A stretch of DNA of 64,000 nt from Streptomyces sp. YIM 130001 (GCF_003574445.1 NZ_KZ984563.1:62001-126000), one strand, 5' to 3'. Counted from the stretch's first letter, positions 25,914 to 34,701 are shown. Notes: generated from the letters alone by a model not told the origin. Program-made: numbers and translations.

Positions 25914-27062
25914 TTGCGTATCACGGGAATCAGCACGCACGTCGTCGGGACGCCCTGGCGCAATCTCACGTATGTGCAGGTCCACACCGACGAGGGCGTC
26001 ACCGGCGTCGGTGAGACCCGGATGCTCGGCCACACCGACGCGCTGCTCGGCTACCTCCGCGAGGCCGAGGCCAACCACCTGCTCGGCAGCGACCCGTTCG
26101 CCGTCGAGGACCTGGTGCGCAGAATGAAGTACGGCGACTACGGCCGGGCCGGCGAGATCGTGATGTCCGGGATCGCCTGCGTGGAGATGGCCTGCTGGGA
26201 CATCAAGGGCAAGGCGCTCGGCGTACCGGTGTGGCAGCTCCTCGGCGGCAGGGTCACCGACCGCGTCAAGGCGTACGCGAACGGCTGGTACACCACGGAG
26301 CGGACCCCCGAGGCGTACCACGAGGCGGCCAAGGGCGTCGTCGCCCGCGGCTACCGCGCCCTGAAGATCGACCCGTTCGGCACCGGCGCCATGGAACTCG
26401 ACCACGCCGGCACCCGGTACGCCGTCTCCCTGATCGAGGCCGTACGGGACGCCATCGGTCCGGAGACGGAGCTGATGCTGGAGATGCACGGGCGATTCAG
26501 TCCGGCCACCGCCGTGCGCCTGGCCCGTGAGTTCGCGCCGTTCTCCCCGGCCTGGCTGGAGGAGCCGGTCCCGCCGGAGAACCTGAAGGCGCTCGGCAAG
26601 GTCGCCCAGCAGGTGGAACTGCCGGTCGCGACCGGTGAGCGCATCCACGACCGCATCGAGTTCCGTGAGCTCTTCGAGTCCCAGGCCGCCGACATCATCC
26701 AGCCGGACGTCGGCCACATCGGCGGCATCCTGGAGACCCGCAAGCTGGCGGCCACCGCCGAGACCCACTACGTACTCGTCGCCCCGCACAACGTGGGCGG
26801 ATCGGTCCTGACCGCGGCGTCCCTCCAAGTCGCCGCCTGCACACCGAACTTCAAGATCCTCGAGCACTTCAACGATTTCGCCGACGGCGAGATCAAGAAG
26901 GTGGTCGAGGGCGCACCCGAGGTCGTGGACGGCTACTTCCGACTGCCCGAAGCTCCGGGCCTCGGCGTCGAGTTCGACGCGGACGCGGCGGCCGAGTTCC
27001 CCCAGCAGCAGGCCCGTTTCGACCTGTGGGCCGAGGGCTGGGAGAAGAGGTCACCCAAGTGA
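25914..27062 (+). CDS. Enolase-superfamily aldonate dehydratase (galactonate-dehydratase-like, MR subgroup)
   Basis: The enzyme should dehydrate an aldonic acid to a 2-keto-3-deoxy acid. It has 382 residues from a TTG at 25914, chosen because AGGGG lies eight bases upstream and the protein then begins at the expected MRITGISTHVVGTPW. Active-site features: LKIDPFG (about 143), metal-ligand Glu in LMLEMHGRFSP (about 188), Glu in WLEEPVPPENL (about 213), Glu in ATGERIHDR (about 240), Asp in IQPDVGHIGG (about 262) and His in VAPHNVGG (about 290); the last two form the His-Asp dyad of the mandelate racemase subgroup. Its stop overlaps the GTG of the dehydrogenase gene. Exact sugar acid not predictable. 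Confidence 0.87.
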   Translation: MRITGISTHVVGTPWRNLTYVQVHTDEGVTGVGETRMLGHTDALLGYLREAEANHLLGSDPFAVEDLVRRMKYGDYGRAGEIVMSGIACVEMACWDIKGKALGVPVWQLLGGRVTDRVKAYANGWYTTERTPEAYHEAAKGVVARGYRALKIDPFGTGAMELDHAGTRYAVSLIEAVRDAIGPETELMLEMHGRFSPATAVRLAREFAPFSPAWLEEPVPPENLKALGKVAQQVELPVATGERIHDRIEFRELFESQAADIIQPDVGHIGGILETRKLAATAETHYVLVAPHNVGGSVLTAASLQVAACTPNFKILEHFNDFADGEIKKVVEGAPEVVDGYFRLPEAPGLGVEFDADAAAEFPQQQARFDLWAEGWEKRSPK

Positions 27063-28117
27063 GCGGCAGCACCGTTGAGTTGACAGGTGACCAAGGGCCG
27101 GGGGCCGAGAGTCGCTCGGTACTCGTGGACCGTCCCGGCAGCCATCGGATCATCCGGCAGGCGCTCCCCGAACCCGCTGCCGGAGAAGTCCGCCTCCGGG
27201 TCGCGGCAGCCGGCATCTGCATGAGCGACCGCGAACTGTACGACGGCCGCCGGGCCCCGGGTTATGTGCGCTACCCGGTGGTCCCGGGGCACGAATGGTC
27301 CGGCACGGTCGACGCGGTCGGCACGGGCGTCGACGCGGCACTGGCCGGCCGCAAGGCGGTGGCGGAGGGCTTCCGCGCATGCGGCACCTGCGCACGCTGC
27401 CGGCACGGCGACACCAGCCTGTGCACGGGCGGGTACGCGGAGACCGGGTTCACCGAGCCCGGCGCGTTCGCGGACCACCTGGTCGTGCCCGCCCGCCTGC
27501 TGCACCTGCTCGACGACGGCGCGGACCTGCGGGCTGCGGCGCTCCTGGAGCCCGCGGCGGTCGTCGCGGGCGCGGTGCGCGCGGGGGCGCCCGTACCCGG
27601 CGAACGGATCGCCGTGGTGGGGGCCGGCACGCTCGGCCTGCTCGCGGTGCAGCTGCTCCGGGCCGGATCGCCCGGGGAACTCACCGTGATCGACCCGCGT
27701 ACCACGCGCACCGAACAGGCAGTGGACCTCGGCGCCACCGATGGCTGCTCACCCGCCGAAACCACCGCCAGGCAGGGCGAGTTCGACCTGGTTGTGGAGA
27801 CGGCGGGCGCTGCGGACACCGCCCACGACGCCTGCCTGCTGGCCCGTCGAGGCGGCCGGGTCGTCCTGACCGGCATGTTCTCCGAAGGCGCCAAGGGCAT
27901 CGACCCGGTGCATCTCTCGGTGAGTCAGCTGACCGTGCGCTCGGTCTTCGGCGCCGCCTCGTCCGCCTGGGCCGACGCCGTGCACGCCTTCAACCTGGGG
28001 CTGCTCGCCCCGGCCGGTCTGATCACGCACGAATTCCCGCTGGAGGACTACGGGGCCGCGGTCGCCCTGGTCGGCAGCGGCGACCCTGCCGTGGGCAAGG
28101 TGCTGCTCCGGCCCTGA
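27059..28117 (+). CDS. Zinc-dependent medium-chain alcohol/sugar dehydrogenase
   Basis: An NAD(P)-dependent MDR-family enzyme of 352 residues. Catalytic zinc site: Cys in AAGICMSDRELYDG (about 44) and GHEWSG (about 70). Structural zinc: the four cysteines of CGTCARCRHGDTSLC (about 98-112). The Rossmann fold begins at IAVVGAGTLGLLAVQLL (about 180), with an acidic residue at the end of strand two (VIDPRT), favouring NAD. The GTG start overlaps the dehydratase stop. Next to a lactonase and an aldonate dehydratase it is best read as the sugar dehydrogenase making the lactone, or as a later-step oxidoreductase. The substrate is not fixed by sequence. Confidence 0.87.
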   Translation: MSGSTVELTGDQGPGAESRSVLVDRPGSHRIIRQALPEPAAGEVRLRVAAAGICMSDRELYDGRRAPGYVRYPVVPGHEWSGTVDAVGTGVDAALAGRKAVAEGFRACGTCARCRHGDTSLCTGGYAETGFTEPGAFADHLVVPARLLHLLDDGADLRAAALLEPAAVVAGAVRAGAPVPGERIAVVGAGTLGLLAVQLLRAGSPGELTVIDPRTTRTEQAVDLGATDGCSPAETTARQGEFDLVVETAGAADTAHDACLLARRGGRVVLTGMFSEGAKGIDPVHLSVSQLTVRSVFGAASSAWADAVHAFNLGLLAPAGLITHEFPLEDYGAAVALVGSGDPAVGKVLLRP

Positions 28118-28262
28118 ACGCACGCCGGCCCCACGGAGCCGCACCCGGCCATCCGAACACCCTGCGGGATTCCGAACCCGCACCCCGGCGCGCGCACCCC
28201 ACCCCGTACCGCAACGCACCGAACCACAGCGCGCCCCGGCACCACCGATCCAAAGGAGTCCC

Positions 28263-29228
28263 GTGTCCGCTCCCTCCGCCGAAGCACGCCGTCCCGGCGC
28301 AGCGGCGCTCGCCCGCGTCGGCCACCGCGCCCCCGATCTCGACCCGGCCGACGCCTCGCCGCACACGTTCCCCGACGGCGGCACCTGGCGTACCGAGATC
28401 CCGTCCGTGGAAGGCCCGGAGGCGCTGGCCACGGTGCTCGAGGAGAGTGCGCGTCTCGACGTCCCGATCCACCGCATCAGTCAGGGCAGCGGCATCTGGA
28501 TGCTGTCCGACGCGGAGATCACCGCGATGGTCACGGCATGCGCCGAACGCGACATCGAGCTCTGCCTGTTCACCGGCCCGCGCGGCACCTGGGACACCGG
28601 CGCCGCGGCCCGCACCGACTCGGGCGGCGGCGGGCTGCGGGCACGTGGGCACGACGCGCTCGCCGGCTGTGTCGAGGACGCCCTGCGGGCCACCGAACTG
28701 GGCGTGCGCTGCCTGCTCGTGGCCGACGAGGGCGTCCTGTGGACACTGCACCGGCTGCGCGCGAACGGCGCGTTGCCCGCCGACACCACACTCAAGGTCT
28801 CGGCCCTGATCGGCCCCGTGAACCCGGCCTCGTACGCCGTCTTCGAGCGGCTCGGCGCCGACTCGGTGAATGTTCCGTCCGACCTGACCCTCGCCCAGCT
28901 CACCGAGATCCGCCGGCAGAGCGCGGCCCCGATGGACTTCTACGTGGAGGCACCGGACGACCTCGGCGGCTTCGTGCGGATGTACGAGGTGGCCGAACTG
29001 ATCCGGCGCGGCGGCCCCATCTACCTGAAGTTCGGCCTCAGCAAGGCGCAGGGCATCTACCCCTACGGTGCCCATCTGCGCGAACACGCCCTGGCCACCG
29101 CCCGCGAGCGCGTACGCCGCGGCCGCCTCGTACTCGACCTGCTCGCCCGGCACGGCGCCGACGGCGGCATGTCGCCACTCGGGGCGAGGCTGCCCGGCCC
29201 GTTGCGGCGCTTCCCCGACGAGACCTGA
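28263..29228 (+). CDS. Uncharacterised TIM-barrel-like protein (peptidase U32-like) in the sugar-oxidation operon
   Basis: I do not recognise a characterised family with certainty. The 321-residue protein has alternating strands and helices consistent with a TIM barrel and weak resemblance to the U32 peptidase family: HRISQGSGIWMLSDAEITAM (about 75), IELCLFTGPRGTWDTGAAAR (about 100), VRCLLVADEGVLWTLH (about 150), VSALIGPVNPASYAVFERLG (about 180), SVNVPSDLTLAQLTEIR (about 200), MDFYVEAPDDLGGFVRMYEV and GGPIYLKFGLSK (about 250). The GTG start has AAAGGAG four bases upstream. It follows the dehydrogenase gene by 145 bp on the same strand. The pathway around it lacks an aldolase or second dehydratase, so it is a candidate for that step; this is inference. 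Confidence 0.6.
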   Translation: MSAPSAEARRPGAAALARVGHRAPDLDPADASPHTFPDGGTWRTEIPSVEGPEALATVLEESARLDVPIHRISQGSGIWMLSDAEITAMVTACAERDIELCLFTGPRGTWDTGAAARTDSGGGGLRARGHDALAGCVEDALRATELGVRCLLVADEGVLWTLHRLRANGALPADTTLKVSALIGPVNPASYAVFERLGADSVNVPSDLTLAQLTEIRRQSAAPMDFYVEAPDDLGGFVRMYEVAELIRRGGPIYLKFGLSKAQGIYPYGAHLREHALATARERVRRGRLVLDLLARHGADGGMSPLGARLPGPLRRFPDET

Positions 29229-29240
29229 GAACTCACGGAA

Positions 29241-29267
29241 CAACTACCGCTGGATCAGCGGTGGTTG
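29241..29267 (+). terminator. Hairpin after the TIM-barrel gene
   Basis: CAACTACCGCTG and CAGCGGTGGTTG form a 12-bp stem with one mismatch and a 3-base loop, 12 bases after the stop. No T-run follows, as is common in these genomes. The rest of the 222-bp gap to the next gene shows nothing recognisable apart from the next ribosome site. Confidence 0.5.
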
Positions 29268-29450
29268 AACACGCCAGGACCTGTCCGCCACCAGATGCCC
29301 GACGGTCCACCTGCCGCGCCGCGAACCCGTGGCATCACGCCGGAAGGAGTGAACATCCCGGGGTGGATGGCGGTTTCGCGGTTCAGGCGGCCCCGCGCGA
29401 GGCATGTGTGCGCCAGCTAAGTCATCGGGGGGCCGACGGAGGCATTTTCC

Positions 29451-30449
29451 ATGACGATCAAGACAGTGACCGGGACCCGACGCGGTACACGCCGTGCAAC
29501 ACTGCGCCGCGCCACCGTGCCCGCCCTGCTGACGGCCGGGGCACTCACGCTGGGCGCGGCGTACGGCAGCGGCTCGGTGAGCGCCGCGCAGGTGCCGCAG
29601 GAGAAGTCCCCGTACACGGGCGTCGAGGCGCAGCAGAGCGGCGTCCTCGCGGTGAAGTTCGACAACGCCCGCGGCGCCCGGCCTCATCAGGGCCTGAACA
29701 AGGCGGACATCGTGTACGTCGAGAAGGTCGAGGGCGGGATGAGCCGGCTGATGGGCGTGTACAGCGGCCGGCAGCCCGAGAGTGTCGGCCCGGTACGCAG
29801 CGCCCGCGAGTCCGATGTGGAACTGCTGCGCCAGTTCGGCCGCCCCGCGCTGGCCTACTCCGGTGTGCGCAGCGAGCTGAACAAGGTGCTGCGCGACTCC
29901 CCGCTGTACGCCCGCTCGCACGGCAGCGTCCCGAGCGCGTACCTCCGCAAGTCCGGCAGGCAGGCCCCCCACAACCTGTTCGTCCGCCCGCAGGCGATCC
30001 TCGAGTCGGCGCCGAACGCGAGCAGGCCGGCCGACATCGGCTTCCGCTTCGGTGCGGCACCCGCCGGTGGCACCAAGGCCGGCGAGCGCACCGTGCGGTA
30101 CTCCGCGGCCAGTCACACCTTCCGTTGGTCGCCGTCGGACAAGCGCTGGAAGGTGTCGTTCGACGGCGCCGCGGCGATGCAGACCAACGGCCGGCAGATG
30201 GCCCCGCGCACCGTGGTCATCCAGCACGTCGACATGCCGCCGTCCAAGTACAAGGACGTCAACGGCGCATCGACGCCCTACATCGAGACGGTCGGCAGCG
30301 GCCGGGCCACGGTGCTGCGCGACGGCAAGGCGTACGCGACGCAGTGGAAGCGCCCCTCTGCGACGTCGGGCACCACGTTCACCCTCGCCGACGGCCGGCG
30401 GATGCCGTTCGCGCCCGGCCAGGTCTGGGTGGTGTACGCCGACCGCTGA
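29451..30449 (+). CDS. DUF3048 (YerB-like) exported protein
   Basis: A 332-residue secreted protein of unknown function, paralogous to the lipoprotein at 22269-23237. The start has GGAGG nine bases upstream. The N-terminus is basic (RRGTRRATLRR), followed by a signal segment (ALLTAGALTLGAAYGSGSVSA) without a lipobox, so it is probably released rather than lipid-anchored. Shared motifs: VLAVKFDNARGARPHQGL, ADIVYVEKVEGGMSRLMGVY, GPVRSARESDVELL, QAPHNLFVRP and YIETVGSGRATVLRDG, ending PGQVWVVYADR. It appears to be a single-gene unit, closed by a strong terminator. Confidence 0.88.
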   Translation: MTIKTVTGTRRGTRRATLRRATVPALLTAGALTLGAAYGSGSVSAAQVPQEKSPYTGVEAQQSGVLAVKFDNARGARPHQGLNKADIVYVEKVEGGMSRLMGVYSGRQPESVGPVRSARESDVELLRQFGRPALAYSGVRSELNKVLRDSPLYARSHGSVPSAYLRKSGRQAPHNLFVRPQAILESAPNASRPADIGFRFGAAPAGGTKAGERTVRYSAASHTFRWSPSDKRWKVSFDGAAAMQTNGRQMAPRTVVIQHVDMPPSKYKDVNGASTPYIETVGSGRATVLRDGKAYATQWKRPSATSGTTFTLADGRRMPFAPGQVWVVYADR

Positions 30450-30466
30450 TCGACCGCGGGCGCATC

Positions 30467-30506
30467 AAGGCGCCGCCCCGCGCTGCATCGCGCGGGGCGG
30501 CGCCTT
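30467..30506 (+). terminator. Strong hairpin terminator after the second DUF3048 gene
   Basis: AAGGCGCCGCCCCGCG pairs perfectly with CGCGGGGCGGCGCCTT (16 bp) around an 8-base loop, ending in TT. It lies 17 bases after the DUF3048 stop. Confidence 0.8.
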
Positions 30507-30612
30507 TACCGTGAGGGCGTACGACCGCCAGGAGCACGCACGTCCACCCCGCGGGACCCGTCCGACGGACGGTGCCGGCGCAAGGGTGCCTGCCGCCGTC
30601 CGGGAGACCGAT

Positions 30613-31422
30613 ATGCCCGCCACTTCCGATCCGCCCGCCACTCCCCTGCTGTTGGTGTCCGGCGACCCGGGCTCCCCCGTCCTCCTGCACATGCCGCACA
30701 CCTCGCGCCATGTGCCCGAGGACGTGCGCCGGGACATCCTGCTCGACGACGCGGCGCTCGAGCGCGAACTGGACCACATCACCGATGCGCACACCGCACT
30801 GATCGCGGCACTCGCGGCGGACGGCGTCCCGGCCGGGAGCACGCCGTGGCAGGCGCTCGCCGGGCAGTCCCGGCTCGTGGTGGACCCGGAACGCTTCCCC
30901 GACGAGCGCGAGGAGATGCGGGCCGTCGGCATGGGCGCCGTCTACACGCACACCACGCACCGCGAACAGCTGCGCCCGACCGGCCACGACCCCGGACCCC
31001 TCCTCGACACCTACTTCCATCCGTACGCCCGGATGATGACCGAGGCCGTGGATGCCAGGCTCGCCGCGACCGGGCGGGCCGTGCTGCTCGATGTGCACTC
31101 GTACCCGACCGATCCACTGCCCTACGAGCTGCACGCGGCCGGGCCGCGGCCGGAGGTGTGCCTCGGCACGGACCCTTTCCACACCGGCCGCCGGCTCCGC
31201 GATCAGGCACGGGACGCGTTCGCGGACTTCGGCACCGGAACCGACAGTCCGTTCAGCGGGGCGTACGTGCCGCTCGCGCACTACGGGCGCGACGCGCGGG
31301 TGTCGGCGCTGATGATCGAGATCCGGCGCGATCAGTACATGAGCGAGCCGGGAGGCCCCGCGGGGCCCGGCGTGCGGGCTCTCGCCGCCGCCCTCGCCGA
31401 ACTGATCAGTGCGGTGTCCTGA
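30613..31422 (+). CDS. N-formylglutamate amidohydrolase-family protein
   Basis: A 269-residue zinc-dependent hydrolase related to HutG-type N-formylglutamate deformylases. The start ATG has GGGAG six bases upstream. Family motifs: LLHMPHTSRHVPEDVR (about 25-42) with the first metal-ligand region, the acidic LDHITDAHT (about 55), RLVVDPERFPDEREEM (about 87), YFHPYARMM (about 138), LLDVHSYPTDPLPYE (about 158) and ALMIEIRRDQYM (about 235). The rest of a histidine-utilisation pathway is absent, so the substrate may be another N-formyl or N-acyl amino acid. The aldO gene follows 55 bp later. Confidence 0.85.
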   Translation: MPATSDPPATPLLLVSGDPGSPVLLHMPHTSRHVPEDVRRDILLDDAALERELDHITDAHTALIAALAADGVPAGSTPWQALAGQSRLVVDPERFPDEREEMRAVGMGAVYTHTTHREQLRPTGHDPGPLLDTYFHPYARMMTEAVDARLAATGRAVLLDVHSYPTDPLPYELHAAGPRPEVCLGTDPFHTGRRLRDQARDAFADFGTGTDSPFSGAYVPLAHYGRDARVSALMIEIRRDQYMSEPGGPAGPGVRALAAALAELISAVS

Positions 31423-31477
31423 CCTCCCGCAAGAACCTCCCGCCCGTCGTTCCCGACGCCCACGAAAGGCACAGCGC

Positions 31478-32770
31478 GTGACCACGACCGCCGGCAACTC
31501 TGCCGCACAGCAGATGAATTGGGCGGGGAACGTGACGTTCTCGGCAGCCCGCACCCATCGCCCCGACTCCCTCGATGCGATACGCGCGGTCCTGGCGCGG
31601 GCGGAACGGGTCAGAGTGCTCGGCTCCGGTCACTCGTTCAGCGACATCGCCGACACCGACGGCGAGTTGGTGTCGCTCGAGGCGCTGCCCACGTCGATCG
31701 ACGTCGACACGGATGCCGCCACCGTCCGCATCGGCGGAGGTATCCGCTACGGCGAACTCGCCGCCGCCGTCAACGCAAAGGGCCTGGCCCTGCCCAACAT
31801 GGCCTCGCTACCGCACATTTCGGTGGCCGGCTCGGTCGCCACCGGCACGCACGGCTCGGGCGACGCCAACGGATCGCTCGCCACTTCGGTGCGCAGCTTC
31901 GAACTGCTCACCGCCGACGGTGAGTTGCACGTCCTCGACCGCGAACGCGACGGTGACCGTTTCGCCGGATCCGTGGTGTCACTCGGCGCGCTCGGTGTCG
32001 TCACGGCGCTGACGCTCGACCTCGTCCCGGCCTTCGCCGTACGGCAGGACGTGTTCACCGGACTGCCACAGGATGCGGTGATCGAGCAGTTCGACGCGCT
32101 GACCTCGGCGGCGTACAGCGTGAGTCTCTTCACCGACTGGCGGGCGCCGCGCTTCACGCAGGCCTGGTTCAAGCAGCGGGTGACCGGGGACGGGCACGCC
32201 GCCCCGGATCTCGCGTGGGCCACGCCGGCGGCGCAGCCGATGCATCCGGTGGTCGGCGTACCGCCGCTGCACTGCACCGCGCAGGGCGGTGTCGTCGGGC
32301 CGTGGAACGAGCGACTGCCGCATTTCCGGGCGGAGTTCACCCCGAGCAGCGGCGACGAACTGCAGTCGGAGTATCTCTTCGACCGCCGGCACGCGGCCGA
32401 TGCGCTGCGGGCGATGTCCGCGCTCGGCCCGGTGCTCGCACCCGTCCTGCAGGTGTGCGAGGTGCGGACCGTCGCGGCGGACGGGCTGTGGCTGAGTCCG
32501 GCATACGGACAGGACACGGTGGGCCTGCACTTCACCTGGACGTCCGACGCGGCTGCCGTACTCCCGGTGATCGCGCTGCTCGAGGCGGCCCTCGAACCGT
32601 GGGCGCCGCGGCCGCACTGGGGCAAGCTCTTCACTCTGGGAGCAGCCACCCTGCACGAGCGCTTCCCGCGCCTCGACGCGTTCTCCCGGCTCCGCACCGA
32701 GTACGACCCGCACCGCGTCTTCGACAACGCCTTCCTGCAGCGGGTCCTCGGCCACGAGGACGACGCATAG
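31478..32770 (+). CDS. aldO: Alditol oxidase (AldO/xylitol oxidase), covalent-FAD VAO family
   Basis: The enzyme oxidises sugar alcohols such as xylitol and sorbitol at C1 with oxygen, making hydrogen peroxide. It has 430 residues from a GTG at 31478 with AAAGG eight bases upstream. The covalently flavinylated histidine is His52 in GSGHSFSDIAD, matching His46 of Streptomyces coelicolor AldO. Close identity to that enzyme is visible in long motifs: GLALPNMASLPHISVAGS, TGTHGSG, SLFTDWRAPRF, RLPHFRAEFTPSSG, QSEYL, EVRTVAADGLWLSPAYG and RPHWGKLFTL. The FAD-binding PCMH domain covers about 1-190 and the ALO domain the rest. No signal peptide, so peroxide would form in the cytoplasm. It converges with a TetR gene. 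Confidence 0.95.
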   Translation: MTTTAGNSAAQQMNWAGNVTFSAARTHRPDSLDAIRAVLARAERVRVLGSGHSFSDIADTDGELVSLEALPTSIDVDTDAATVRIGGGIRYGELAAAVNAKGLALPNMASLPHISVAGSVATGTHGSGDANGSLATSVRSFELLTADGELHVLDRERDGDRFAGSVVSLGALGVVTALTLDLVPAFAVRQDVFTGLPQDAVIEQFDALTSAAYSVSLFTDWRAPRFTQAWFKQRVTGDGHAAPDLAWATPAAQPMHPVVGVPPLHCTAQGGVVGPWNERLPHFRAEFTPSSGDELQSEYLFDRRHAADALRAMSALGPVLAPVLQVCEVRTVAADGLWLSPAYGQDTVGLHFTWTSDAAAVLPVIALLEAALEPWAPRPHWGKLFTLGAATLHERFPRLDAFSRLRTEYDPHRVFDNAFLQRVLGHEDDA

Positions 32771-32771
32771 G

Positions 32772-32790
32772 CCCTGTCCACCACGGACAG
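32772..32790. terminator. Short hairpin between aldO and the TetR gene
   Basis: CCTGTCC and GGACAGG form a 7-bp stem with a 5-base loop just after the aldO stop, between converging genes. Weak but the only candidate in the 69-bp gap. Confidence 0.35.
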
Positions 32791-32839
32791 GAGGGCACGC
32801 GCACGCGCATGGAGGTCAGCGGCTCGACATGCGGGCAGG

Positions 32840-33460
32840 CTAAGGGCGTTGGGGCCCCCGTGGCCTCGGTTCCGCCGGCGCCTCGATCCCTCGTAGCAGC
32901 AGGTCGATGAGCCGGCGCGGGTCGTAGCGGGAGTCGTCGTCGGCGGCGATGCAGAGGTTGCCGATGCCGCGCATCAGCTCGTAGGGCTGGACGCCTGACC
33001 TGACCTCACCGGCGTCGACGGCAGCGCCCAACAGCTCGTCGGCGGCGGGCAGCAGCCGGTCCAGGAAGTAGGTGTGGAGGGCGATGAAGCTGCTGCTGTC
33101 GGGCTGCAGCGTGTTCGCCAGGCCGTGCTTGGTGACCAGGAAGTCGACGAACAGGTCGATCCACCGGCGCAGTGCGGCCACCGGCGAGTCGGCCTCCGCG
33201 AGCAGCCGCGGACCGGCTGCGGCGCACTCCTCGACCTGATGCCGGAACACCGCCTCGACGAGGTCCACCCGCGTCGGGAAGTGGCGGTAGAGCGTCCCCA
33301 TCCCGACGCCCGCCTTCGCGGCGACCTCGCGGACCGGCGCGTCCACGCCGGAGGTCACGAACACCTCGGCGGCGGCGTCGAGCAGCTTCCGCTGGTTGCG
33401 CACCACGTCGGCCCGCTTACTGCCGGCCGGCTCCCTGCCGGAGCGCTCCGTACCGGGCAC
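32840..33460 (-). CDS. TetR-family transcriptional regulator
   Basis: A regulator of about 206 residues if it starts at GTG 33460, which has AAAGG eight bases upstream; the frame is open to 33607, and GTG 33469 is another option. The helix-turn-helix domain reads RKLLDAAAEVFVTSGVDAPV then REVAAKAGVGMGTLYRHFPT, a textbook TetR N-terminus. The C-terminal ligand domain is of the SBD type seen in many Streptomyces regulators (VEECAAAGPRLLAEADSPVA, SSSFIALHTYF). It diverges from a hydrolase-SDR pair, and the gap contains a long inverted repeat (33518-33554), so it probably represses both directions. Confidence 0.88.
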   Translation of the reverse strand: MPGTERSGREPAGSKRADVVRNQRKLLDAAAEVFVTSGVDAPVREVAAKAGVGMGTLYRHFPTRVDLVEAVFRHQVEECAAAGPRLLAEADSPVAALRRWIDLFVDFLVTKHGLANTLQPDSSSFIALHTYFLDRLLPAADELLGAAVDAGEVRSGVQPYELMRGIGNLCIAADDDSRYDPRRLIDLLLRGIEAPAEPRPRGPQRP

Positions 33461-33517
33461 CTCGCCCACCTTTCCCACGACCGCCGCACGGGCGGAACTC
33501 GCCTCGACTTGCGAAAT

Positions 33518-33554
33518 GGAACACTGCTCCGTATCGTAAATGGAGCAACGTTCC
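33518..33554. promoter_or_regulatory. TetR-type operator between the TetR gene and the hydrolase gene
   Basis: GGAACACTGCTCC (33518-33530) and GGAGCAACGTTCC (33542-33554) are inverted copies with 11 of 13 matching positions, 11 bases apart. A TATCGT-like minus-10 lies in the spacer. Location and symmetry fit a TetR dimer-pair site controlling both divergent genes. Confidence 0.6.
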
Positions 33555-33669
33555 GCTTCGGCTTTCCACTGTATCCGAAGCCGGACGTTCCGCACCGCCT
33601 CCCCCATCGCCGCCCGCCCACAGGGCCCGCGGATCCCGCACCGGAGGCCACTGAAAGGAACGGCACACC

Positions 33670-34638
33670 ATGCCTGAATGGACTTCCACAGCCGACCGCT
33701 ACCTCCACCCGTCCGACCCGCCCGTGATGTCGGTCAGCCCCCTGACACTGCCCGCCCCCGGGCGGCCGCTGGACCTGGAGGTACGCGTCACCGCACCGCT
33801 GACCGGCGACAACCTGCCGGTCATCCTCCTCTCGCACGGCCACGGAGGGGCGTACGGCCTCTCCTCGCTCGACGGATATCTACCGCTGGCCAAGGTCTGG
33901 GCGGCCCACGGATTCGTCGTCGTCCAACCCAACCACCTCAGCGCTCCCCGGCTGAGCAACCTGGTCGGCGACCGGCCCGAAGCGCCCCTGTTCTGGCGCT
34001 CGCGCGCCGAGGACATGACCACCGTCCTCGACCGGCTCGACGAGATCGAGCAGGCCGTTCCGCAGCTCTCCGGACGCATCGACCGCGGCAAGGTCGCGGT
34101 GGCCGGCCACTCGCTCGGCGGCTTCACCGCCGAACTCCTGCTCGGCGCCCGGATCACCGACCCCGACACGGATGCAGAGGTGAACCTCCTCGAGCCCCGG
34201 ATCACGCAGGGCGTACTGCTCGGCGCGACCGGCAGAGGAGGCGACACCTTCGACGGGTTCATGGCCCACCGGGTGCCGGTCTTCCGCACCATCGACCTCA
34301 CCACGATGACCACACCGGCCCTGGTCGTCGCCGGCGACAAGGACGACTCGCAGCACTGGACCACCATGGGGCCGGACTGGCACGCCGACCCGTATCACCT
34401 CGCCCCCGGGCCGAAGACTCTGCTCACCGTCCTCGACGGTGAGCACCTGCTCGGCGGGATCCAGGGGCACGACAGCGTCGAGACGTCGGACGAGAGTCCC
34501 GACCGGGTCGCCGCGGTCGCCGAGCTCACCGCGGCCTACCTCCGTACGGCCTTCGACTCCGGCGACGAAGCCTGGCGCACCGCGCAGGACGCGCTGACGA
34601 CCGGCCCCGACGCGTTCGGCCGCGTGGAGTCCAAGTAG
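33670..34638 (+). CDS. Alpha/beta hydrolase (PET-hydrolase/chlorophyllase-like fold)
   Basis: A 322-residue cytoplasmic alpha/beta hydrolase. The oxyanion-hole strand is LPVILLSHGHGGAYG (about 47-60), the nucleophile elbow is VAVAGHSLGGFTAELLLGA with Ser about residue 144, an acid lies around VVAGDKDDSQHW (about 222) and the histidine in LDGEHLLGG (about 258). The fold resembles secreted lipases and dienelactone hydrolases, but no signal peptide is present. AAAGGA lies about ten bases before ATG 33670. The SDR gene follows by 63 bp, and a TetR gene with a shared operator lies upstream, so the hydrolase and SDR are probably one inducible pair. Substrate unknown. Confidence 0.85.
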   Translation: MPEWTSTADRYLHPSDPPVMSVSPLTLPAPGRPLDLEVRVTAPLTGDNLPVILLSHGHGGAYGLSSLDGYLPLAKVWAAHGFVVVQPNHLSAPRLSNLVGDRPEAPLFWRSRAEDMTTVLDRLDEIEQAVPQLSGRIDRGKVAVAGHSLGGFTAELLLGARITDPDTDAEVNLLEPRITQGVLLGATGRGGDTFDGFMAHRVPVFRTIDLTTMTTPALVVAGDKDDSQHWTTMGPDWHADPYHLAPGPKTLLTVLDGEHLLGGIQGHDSVETSDESPDRVAAVAELTAAYLRTAFDSGDEAWRTAQDALTTGPDAFGRVESK

Positions 34639-34701
34639 GCCGATTCCGCCACGAGTTCACCACCCCGCGAGGGACCCACGAGTACGAAGAGGATGAGTCG
34701 A

